A DNA stretch of 6,318 nucleotides from an uncultured Dehalococcoidia bacterium (lineage in GTDB: Bacteria > Chloroflexota > Dehalococcoidia > Dehalococcoidales > UBA3254): NCBI GenBank assembly GCA_903890885.1, contig CAITCX010000407.1, forward strand, positions 1 through 6,318. The letters run 5' to 3'. The notes beneath the pieces are model-generated. The model was not told the DNA's origin and searched no databases. It saw only the letters and a program-made list of their open reading frames with translations. Position numbers and translations under genes: made by a program. Shown in pieces: positions 1-5,078 of this stretch (position 1 is the stretch's first letter; each line of letters starts with the position of its first letter).

Positions 1-153
1 TCTCAGCAGGCCATGGCCGAGAGCCTGGGTGTACGGCAGCAGACCATCAGCGATTGGGAGACGGGCATGTATGAACCGCGGGGCGCTTCAGTTACACTTC
101 TCTCAATTGTGGCTGAAAAAGCCGATTTCAAGTATACAGCGAAGACGACCTAG
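1..153 (+). CDS. XRE/Cro-type helix-turn-helix regulator, C-terminal part (5' end outside window)
   Basis: Frame 1 is open from the first base to a TAG at 151-153 and gives 50 residues. The visible part holds the helix-turn-helix core: SQQAMAESLGV is the first helix and turn, and RQQTISDWETG the recognition helix. The segment TISDWE-G-..PRG is typical of the Xre/Cro family. A further helix (SVTLLSIVAEKADF) follows, then a short polar tail. The protein therefore probably consists of one small DNA-binding domain with no separate ligand domain after it, though whatever precedes the HTH cannot be seen. The start codon lies left of the window. The next gene starts 114 bp downstream on the same strand and has a palindrome in its promoter, so this protein is a candidate regulator of it; that link is inference. 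An antitoxin or phage-repressor role cannot be excluded without the upstream sequence. Confidence 0.85.
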   Translation, partial: SQQAMAESLGVRQQTISDWETGMYEPRGASVTLLSIVAEKADFKYTAKTT

Positions 154-164
154 AACGATTTTAA

Positions 165-204
165 CCGCTATCCTTTTTTAATCTTCATAAAAAAACATTA
201 GCGG
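165..204. other. nested imperfect stem-loop between xre and the DUF2851 gene
   Basis: An outer 6-bp inverted repeat pairs CCGCTA (165-170) with TAGCGG (199-204). Inside it, after a small internal loop (3 and 4 nt), TTTTTTA (174-180) pairs with TAAAAAA (188-194) around a 7-nt loop. The structure sits 11 bp after the stop of the HTH gene and ends 9 bp before the TTGACA of the next promoter. It may end transcription of the regulator, but it lacks the classical G+C-rich stem followed by a T-run, so the function is uncertain. An A/T-rich bent-DNA or protein-binding role is the alternative. Confidence 0.4.
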
Positions 205-213
205 GTAAATTGC

Positions 214-242
214 TTGACAGGTACACGGAAACGTGTAACAAT
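214..242 (+). promoter_or_regulatory. probable sigma-70-type promoter of the DUF2851 gene
   Basis: A perfect -35 hexamer TTGACA (214-219) is followed, after a 17-bp spacer, by AACAAT (237-242), which matches TATAAT at 4 of 6 positions. A start point near 249 would leave a short leader holding AAGG (255-258), 9 nt before the ATG at 268. Consensus -35, ideal spacing and fitting leader make the call reasonable. The weak -10 and the palindrome inside the spacer suggest regulation. Confidence 0.6.
222..237. promoter_or_regulatory. palindromic operator candidate overlapping the promoter
   Basis: TACACG (222-227) and CGTGTA (232-237) form a perfect 6+6 bp inverted repeat around GAAA. The dyad fills most of the spacer and its last base is the first base of the -10, so a bound repressor would block RNA polymerase. 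Its size fits a dimeric HTH repressor, and the XRE protein encoded just upstream is the obvious candidate (inference). It matches a CcpA cre site poorly. Confidence 0.55.
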
Positions 243-267
243 AAGGAAAGTTTTAAGGCGATAATAC

Positions 268-1398
268 ATGGATGTTCCCGAGAGTGAAGTTGTGCGGGTT
301 TGGCTCAAGCAGATGGAGACACAACGCAAAGTAGTCACCACTGACGGCCAGTCAGTTGATGTAATCTATGTCGGGCGATTTAATGACAGCAGCGGAGGCG
401 ATTTTCGTGACGCGGTAGTTTCAGTCGGCGATAATGTCAATCAAGGCTGCATTGAAATTCACAGCTGTACCTCTGGTTGGGAAACCCACGGGCATAGCCG
501 GGACCCCAAATACAATAAAGTTGTCCTGCATGTTGCCTGGCGGCAGGACAACTGCAGCAAGACCCGTTTGGAAGACGGGAGGATCATCCCCACAGTGGTG
601 CTGGACAAAGACCCGGGTTCTATGGCAGAGGAGGTAGAACGGGTTTTGCCTTGCCAAGGAATACAGTCCTTTAGGCTGGCTGCCTGTTTGGAAAGGTTAG
701 GCAAGAGCAGGCTGGAGGAAAAGGCAGAACGTTTCCGGGTGGATATTCAGACGATGGAGGCTGAACAGGCCTTGTTTGCGGGACTTTTGGAAGCCCTGGG
801 ATATTCTAAAAACAAAGGGCCTTTTTTGGAGTTGGCCCGCCGGATGCCGCTGAAGATCTTTAGTTCAATGGCGAGAGATGGAGAGGGTTTACTGAATGTC
901 CAGGCGCGGTTATTAGGACAGGCCGGCCTGTTGCCTGCGCAGCGAGGGTTAGATTGTACCAGCGAGGATTATATACAGGAGCTGGAGAAGATCTGGATAA
1001 AGTGTGTACCTGTTCAGGCTATGTCCCACCGGGAATGGGACCTTTTCAAAGTAAGGCCGGGCAATTATCCGGTAAGGCGCATCATCGCTCTGGCCAGTCT
1101 GATAATACGTTTTCGAAGATATGGCTGGGTAGAGACCTGGCGCAGGGTTTTAGGAAAACTGACTTGCCAGGAAAGCCAGGTTGATCTGCTGCCATTACTT
1201 ATGGTGAGGTCAGAGGGATACTGGTCCAGCCATTATGATTTTTCTACGATTCAAGCCAAGAACGGGAGATGGCTATTAGGCAGGGAACGGGCGACCGAGA
1301 TAGTAGTCAATGTGGTTTTACCCTATTTCATAGCCTGGAGCAGGCTGCAGGGTGAGAAGGTTTTAACCGGCGCGCTGGAGAAACTTTATTACCGGTAA
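268..1398 (+). CDS. DUF2851 family protein, C-terminally truncated by an in-frame TAA
   Basis: This is recognised as DUF2851, a family of unknown function found in Chloroflexota and Bacteroidota. Family landmarks are GRFNDSSGGDF (residues 36-46), CIEIH (61-65), GW-x2-HGH-x2-DPKY (70-82), LHVAW (87-91), LLEALGYSKNKGPFLELA (173-190), LLGQAGLLP (215-223), the RPGNYPVRR block (263-271) and RATEIVVNVVLPY (341-353). No signal peptide or membrane helix is seen, so it should be cytoplasmic. The D45...E63-I-H65 spacing is loosely like a nuclease-fold active site, but this is speculation. The ATG has AAGG 9 nt upstream and lies close behind a promoter. At 376 residues the ORF stops before the usual C-terminus; the missing part lies in the same frame after the stop (1399-1605). 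The product is either a shortened protein or the larger piece of a recently broken gene. Confidence 0.85.
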   Translation: MDVPESEVVRVWLKQMETQRKVVTTDGQSVDVIYVGRFNDSSGGDFRDAVVSVGDNVNQGCIEIHSCTSGWETHGHSRDPKYNKVVLHVAWRQDNCSKTRLEDGRIIPTVVLDKDPGSMAEEVERVLPCQGIQSFRLAACLERLGKSRLEEKAERFRVDIQTMEAEQALFAGLLEALGYSKNKGPFLELARRMPLKIFSSMARDGEGLLNVQARLLGQAGLLPAQRGLDCTSEDYIQELEKIWIKCVPVQAMSHREWDLFKVRPGNYPVRRIIALASLIIRFRRYGWVETWRRVLGKLTCQESQVDLLPLLMVRSEGYWSSHYDFSTIQAKNGRWLLGRERATEIVVNVVLPYFIAWSRLQGEKVLTGALEKLYYR

Positions 1399-1605
1399 CC
1401 GCCTTGCGAGATTAATACTATACAAAAGCATATGCTGGGACAGCTAAAAAGCGGAAAGAGTCTGGTGAATACCGCTCTGCGGCAGCAGGGCCTGCTGCAC
1501 CTGTACAAGGCTTTTTGTACGCAGGGCCGGTGCGTTGAATGCTGGCTAACAGGCGATTATAAAATAACACCTGTGGCCGTCAATCCTCTCCAAGAAATGA
1601 CCTGA
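1399..1605 (+). pseudogene. in-frame C-terminal remnant of the DUF2851 gene beyond the stop codon
   Basis: Reading on after the TAA at 1396-1398, in the same frame, gives 68 codons to a TGA at 1603-1605. They encode features expected at the end of DUF2851 proteins: PPCEINTIQKHMLGQL, then ALRQQGLLHLYKAFC, then a cysteine cluster (C417, C422 and C425 counted from the gene start). Across the stop the sequence reads LYYR-stop-PP, where the family tends to have an LY..YPP-like segment, so a single change from TAT or TAC (Tyr) to TAA explains it. With this tail the protein would have about 445 residues, and the gene would end 27 bp from the convergent mscS gene instead of leaving a 234-bp gap. No Shine-Dalgarno site precedes the internal ATG at 1432, so separate translation is unlikely. 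Nonsense mutation, sequencing error and stop readthrough are all possible. Confidence 0.75.
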
Positions 1606-1618
1606 ATTCCAAATTCGG
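1602..1618. terminator. weak stem-loop between convergent genes
   Basis: GAATT (1604-1608) pairs with AATTC (1612-1616) around a 3-nt loop, extended by one G-T wobble and one C-G pair to 1602-1618, and followed by TTTGTT. The stem is A/T-rich and overlaps the TGA of the extended DUF2851 frame. It could contribute to termination in the short convergent gap but is too weak to call firmly. Confidence 0.2.
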
Positions 1619-1632
1619 TTTGTTCCACCATT

Positions 1633-2958
1633 TCAGGGCTTTGGAAGCTGGTTACCGAAGTATATTTTGGTGTGCGGGTAAGGTATATCGATTTTTTCTT
1701 GATCAAAAGCCTTCTTAATGCGCAGACGCAATTCACCGGCAACTTCCCACTGGCGCGAAGGCCGGGTTTCGGCCATTACTTTGATATCTATACCAGAATC
1801 TCCCAGTTTGTCCACACGCAGCGCGCGCGGAGCGCTGGTGATGAAGGCTCCCCAGACCGGGTCTTCTACCATCTCTTTGCCAACCCGGTTAATAACCGCC
1901 ATGGTTTTTTCCAGATCGGTGCCATAATCCACTGAGACGTTCAGATTGACTCTGGACCACTGTTTAGTCGAGTTGCTGGAAACCCGGATTTCACCATTAG
2001 GCACCACGTGATAGACGCCATCCATATCCCTCAAGACGGTGCGTCTGAGGTTGATTTCTTCTACTACACCTGACTCCCCGGCAATCTTGATGACATCTCC
2101 TTTGCGGTACTGGTTTTCCATGATGATAAATAAGCCGGAAATGATGTCCTTTACCAGGGATTGCGCACCAAAACCGATGGCCAAACCGATGACCCCGGCG
2201 CCTGTCAGGATAGCTGTAACATTGATGCCTATCTCGGTCAAAAGCATCAGGATGAACATGAAGATGATGACAATCTGGATGGTAGTCACAATGACGCCGA
2301 CCAGTGTGTCTGAACGTTTTTTGAGCTCCTCTTCAGTCTGTTCGGCGCGGGCGTTGCGGACCGCTTTTTCTATCACGCGAGGAATTATCAGAACAGACAA
2401 TAAAAGCAGCAAAACTATGATTATGGTTAAAATGGCTATTTTAATGCCGTGCGAGAATAACCAGTCATTGACAGTTGCTGAACTGTAGCCCAGCATATCT
2501 AACACCAGGATAATAGTCAGCACAGAGCCAACGATGGGAGTACCCGAGATGAGAGTACCCATGATGATATCATCCAGTGAACTAGAGGTAGCCGCACAAA
2601 TCTCCTTCTGATACCACTTGAAGACAGCCATGATCACCATGATGATGGTATAGATACCGATAGCCGTATATAGAACAGGAATGATCTTGTTCTCCAGTCC
2701 CATCCAACTCTCGGGCGTTACGGCCAGTTTATAGGCGCTGAAAATACCTATCCAGACACACCACAAAATGGTAGGAATACGTGTTTCATGCACCATAATA
2801 TCGTCGAAGCAGGTAACGGTTTTTTCAGCCATCTTGCGAATATATCTATAAAGATAATGTCTCAGGATAAACAGAACTATCATGATGACGATACCGCTGA
2901 TGATAGGCAGCCACAGGCTTTTGAAGGTTTCCAGGTTGAACAACTGTCCCAGTTCCAT
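1633..2958 (-). CDS. MscS-family mechanosensitive ion channel
   Basis: The 441-residue product is an inner-membrane channel expected to open under membrane tension and release small solutes during hypo-osmotic shock. The MscS core is clear. The pore helix region GAGVIGLAIGFGAQSLVKD (254-271) shows the Gly/Ala packing pattern and is followed by IISGLFIIMENQYRKGD, where the beta domain begins. VVPNGEI (318-324) is the usual signature of that domain, and an alpha/beta C-terminal domain runs to about residue 435. Upstream are about five extra hydrophobic segments (roughly 16-35, 61-80, 92-114, 135-157, 169-194), plus one at 218-242 before the pore helix. It is thus larger than the three-helix E. 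coli MscS and resembles the extended-paralogue class. The ATG is preceded by AAAGAGGT at a good distance, with GAGG at 2967-2970. It is convergent with the DUF2851 gene and divergent from the GH3 gene. All core motifs look intact. Confidence 0.93.
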   Translation of the reverse strand: MELGQLFNLETFKSLWLPIISGIVIMIVLFILRHYLYRYIRKMAEKTVTCFDDIMVHETRIPTILWCVWIGIFSAYKLAVTPESWMGLENKIIPVLYTAIGIYTIIMVIMAVFKWYQKEICAATSSSLDDIIMGTLISGTPIVGSVLTIILVLDMLGYSSATVNDWLFSHGIKIAILTIIIVLLLLLSVLIIPRVIEKAVRNARAEQTEEELKKRSDTLVGVIVTTIQIVIIFMFILMLLTEIGINVTAILTGAGVIGLAIGFGAQSLVKDIISGLFIIMENQYRKGDVIKIAGESGVVEEINLRRTVLRDMDGVYHVVPNGEIRVSSNSTKQWSRVNLNVSVDYGTDLEKTMAVINRVGKEMVEDPVWGAFITSAPRALRVDKLGDSGIDIKVMAETRPSRQWEVAGELRLRIKKAFDQEKIDIPYPHTKIYFGNQLPKP

Positions 2959-2988
2959 CGTTTTTACCTCTTTAAAAATATAGTATTA

Positions 2989-3017
2989 ATGATAAATATT
3001 TGTGGGCTTCAAAGCAA
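2989..3017 (-). promoter_or_regulatory. candidate promoter of mscS
   Basis: On the minus strand TTGCTT (3017-3012) is followed after 17 bp by TATCAT (2994-2989), a 5-of-6 match to the -10 consensus. The -35 is weak (3 of 6). The position, about 30 bp before the mscS start codon, suits a short leader containing the GAGG site. It was predicted by eye. Confidence 0.4.
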
Positions 3018-3088
3018 GTTTTATTACGATGTGAAAAATAATTACAGGGTTGAAAGACTTGCGGGGCAAAGCCAGGATGCACCCAATA

Positions 3089-3121
3089 TTGTGATTAATT
3101 TGTGATTAATTTGTGAATATT
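3089..3121. repeat. tandem 11-bp direct repeats (two perfect, one partial)
   Basis: TTGTGATTAAT occurs at 3089-3099 and again at 3100-3110, directly followed by a diverged copy TTGTGAATATT at 3111-3121. The 11-bp period is about one helical turn, so every copy shows the same face to a bound protein. This is the layout of sites for OmpR/PhoB-type response regulators. It lies about 70 bp upstream of the candidate mscS -35. It could also be simple replication slippage. Confidence 0.7.
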
Positions 3122-3394
3122 CGTGACTCTTTTATGACAACTCGTCTATACAATCGTTTAGAATCGGTTGAAGTTGAAAGTTGAGTAGGGTTGTACCTAG
3201 TCAATCGTAAATAAATGCTTGAAATGGCAGTGGCAAACTGGTAGCTAAAGCCCACTTCAATCTCGAATATTATTAATAACATAGATATTAGATCCTTGCT
3301 GACCAAAGTACTAGTAGCCTTGGTGACTAAGGTAATCTGACCGCGATGGCGAATAAACGCTTGATAATACCATCTCATATGACCTTTTAGTAGT

Positions 3395-3419
3395 TGACTT
3401 AGAGCAAGTTATTAAGTCA
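3395..3419. promoter_or_regulatory. inverted repeat upstream of the GH3 gene
   Basis: TGACTTA (3395-3401) and TAAGTCA (3413-3419) form a perfect 7+7 bp dyad with an 11-bp spacer, so the half-site centres are 18 bp apart. It lies 27 bp before the GH3 start codon and just upstream of its Shine-Dalgarno site, so it would overlap or flank a promoter. TTGACT (3394-3399) overlaps the left arm, but I see no well-spaced -10 for it. A regulator site or an mRNA leader hairpin are both possible. Confidence 0.4.
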
Positions 3420-3446
3420 CTTTCGAAAAGAAGGGAGGGCCAGTTA

Positions 3447-5048
3447 ATGAAATACCCCATCGTGAAATCTGAGACGGACCGCAGTTGGTTGAAATACTGC
3501 GGATTTCTGGATTTAAGCGTGAACCAATTCATGTCTATACAGGAGTCTTTACTGCTTCAGCAGATCGGCAAGATGGCAGGCAGCCGGCTGGGACAAAAAA
3601 TTATGGGCCGCAATATTCCCCAAAACATGAATGAATTCCGGCGGTTAGTCCCTCTGACCAGATACGAAGATTATTTACCTGAGCTTGAAAAGCAAGACGA
3701 GAGCGCATTATCCGGAAAACCGGTAGGCTGGGCGCAGACTTTCGGCGGTTCAATCGCATTTCGTAAAGTGCCCATCACAGAGGAAGCTAACAAAAAACAG
3801 CTTGAGCATTTGATGGGGGCTTTTATACTGGCCTGTTCAAAAGGCAGAGGCCAGAGCAGCGTGGCTGAGAATGACCGTGTACTTTTCAACGTGGCGCCTA
3901 AACCCTATCTTTCAGGATTTCTGGCTTCAGGCGCCTCCAAGTCTTTCAATATGCGGCCGATCATCCCTTCCGATGATCACGACAATCTGGAATTCAGAGA
4001 GAAAATGACCCGAGGATTTGAATGTTCACTGCGCACAGGCATGGACATTCTGGTAGCTATGACCAGCGTGCTGGTTAAAACCGGAGTTGAATTCGATAAT
4101 CGTTCCAAGAGCGGCGGGATTTCCAAACATTTAGGGCACCCTGGCGAATTTTACCGGGTGGCGAGGGCTTACCTGAAAAGCAAGTTGGAAAAGCGCCAAA
4201 TGCTGCCCAAGGACATCTGGCCGCTGAAAGCCTTAATTTGCTGGGGCATCGACACTGATGCCTATGCCGAACAGGTCTACAAATATTGGGGGGCATATCC
4301 CTACCAGTTCCATGCCTGTACTGAAGCTGGCATCATGGCAGTGCAGAGCTGGACCCGCAAAGGCATGACCTTTATACCCAACTCTAATTTTTATGAATTT
4401 ATTCCTGAGGACGAATGGGCGCGTTCCCGCGAGGATGTGTTTTACATGCCCAAAACCGTGCTTTTATCCGAGGTAAAGCCCGGAGAACGTTATGAACTGG
4501 TGATATCCAGTTTCCACGGAATGCCCTTTATACGCTACAGGCTGGGGCATTTGATCAAGATCCGTGATCTGAGAGACAGCGAAGCCGGCATCAACCTGCC
4601 ACAGATGGTCTTTGAGAGCCGGGCAGATGATCTGATTGATGTAGCCGGGTTTACCCGGATTTGTGAAAAAACCATTTTAAAGGCTATTTCAGCCGCAGAT
4701 ATCCAATATGAGGATTGGGTTGCCCGCAAGGAAACTATAGAAGGCAAACCTGCTTTACATATTTATCTTGAAACCACTACAGAGTCACAACCGCGAGAAT
4801 TAGCGGATGCCATACACAGTGAACTAGTCAAGTTGGATGTGGGTTACCGGGACCTGGCCGGGATGATGGAGATTTATCCTTTGCAAGTGACGGTTTTAAA
4901 GCCCGGAAGCTTTACCAACTATTTCCGGGTCAGGCATAAGGCCGGATATGAACTGGCGATGCAGCGCCCCCTCAGGATGAACGCGCTGGAAAATGATATC
5001 CAGGAATTGACGGGTTCAGGAGCTAAAACGTTGGCGCCCACCAGATAA
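3447..5048 (+). CDS. GH3 family protein (ANL adenylate-forming superfamily) with altered nucleotide-binding motifs
   Basis: GH3 enzymes activate a carboxylic acid with ATP and transfer it to an amino acid; the plant members conjugate auxin or jasmonate, while the substrates of bacterial members are largely unknown. Family features here are the N-terminal LVPLTRYEDY block (67-76), the phosphate-loop region QTFGGSIAFRKVPIT (97-111), HACTEAG (289-295, in the place of the ANL A5 motif), NFYEFIPEDE (314-323), RYRLGH (363-368), SRADDLIDVAGFTR (391-404) at the domain hinge, and a C-terminal GSFTNYFRVR (487-496). The 533-residue length is normal. Two motifs are unusual: the Ser/Thr/Gly-rich SSGTSG-type loop is reduced to TFGGS, and the Asp of the usual YR-x-GD is His368 (codon CAT at 4548). 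ATP use may be changed or lost. The start is well supported by GGGAGG (3433-3438), 8 nt before the ATG. It is probably cytoplasmic and co-transcribed with the sensor gene 30 bp downstream. Confidence 0.85.
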   Translation: MKYPIVKSETDRSWLKYCGFLDLSVNQFMSIQESLLLQQIGKMAGSRLGQKIMGRNIPQNMNEFRRLVPLTRYEDYLPELEKQDESALSGKPVGWAQTFGGSIAFRKVPITEEANKKQLEHLMGAFILACSKGRGQSSVAENDRVLFNVAPKPYLSGFLASGASKSFNMRPIIPSDDHDNLEFREKMTRGFECSLRTGMDILVAMTSVLVKTGVEFDNRSKSGGISKHLGHPGEFYRVARAYLKSKLEKRQMLPKDIWPLKALICWGIDTDAYAEQVYKYWGAYPYQFHACTEAGIMAVQSWTRKGMTFIPNSNFYEFIPEDEWARSREDVFYMPKTVLLSEVKPGERYELVISSFHGMPFIRYRLGHLIKIRDLRDSEAGINLPQMVFESRADDLIDVAGFTRICEKTILKAISAADIQYEDWVARKETIEGKPALHIYLETTTESQPRELADAIHSELVKLDVGYRDLAGMMEIYPLQVTVLKPGSFTNYFRVRHKAGYELAMQRPLRMNALENDIQELTGSGAKTLAPTR

Positions 5049-5067
5049 AAGGGCTGCCCAGGAAACC

Positions 5068-5073
5068 AGGAGA
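5068..5073 (+). promoter_or_regulatory. ribosome binding site that supports a TTG start
   Basis: AGGAGA lies 5 nt before the TTG at 5079-5081. The codon just before that TTG, in the same frame, is TAG (5076-5078), so no start further upstream is possible. The next in-frame ATG is codon 42 and would remove the first membrane helix. Together these make TTG the likely start codon. Confidence 0.7.
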
Positions 5074-5078
5074 CATAG

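Larger units (their letters stand above)
2959..3446. other. A+T-rich divergent intergenic region between mscS and the GH3 gene
   Basis: These 488 bp separate two divergent start codons and are visibly richer in A+T than the flanking genes. They hold the mscS ribosome site and a candidate mscS promoter (2989-3017), 11-bp tandem repeats (3089-3121), three close copies of GTTGA (3167-3184), and a 7-bp inverted repeat (3395-3419) before the GH3 Shine-Dalgarno site. A minus-strand ORF at 3106-3378 (90 codons) has AAAAGG only 4 nt before its ATG and matches no family I recognise. I do not call it as a gene, but it may be a remnant or a dispersed repeat. No RNA gene is recognisable. The length exceeds what two simple promoters need. 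Confidence 0.6.

Noticed and set aside
225..239. CcpA catabolite-responsive element over the DUF2851 promoter
   Set aside because: It shares the central AA-x-CG but misses several conserved cre positions; the 6+6 bp palindrome describes the site better.
2039..2488. 149-codon plus-strand ORF
   Set aside because: It lies wholly inside mscS on the opposite strand. Its Met/Thr/Ser-rich translation is the usual antisense of membrane-helix codons, and mscS has clear family motifs.
3106..3378. 90-codon minus-strand ORF as a real gene
   Set aside because: No recognisable family, a ribosome site too close to the ATG, and an A+T-rich setting that ends in the tandem repeats. It is kept only as a point to check.
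3123..3420. GTGACT...AGTCAC ends as terminal inverted repeats of a small mobile element
   Set aside because: Only the outer 6 bp match, similarity stops beyond that, and I see no target-site duplication.
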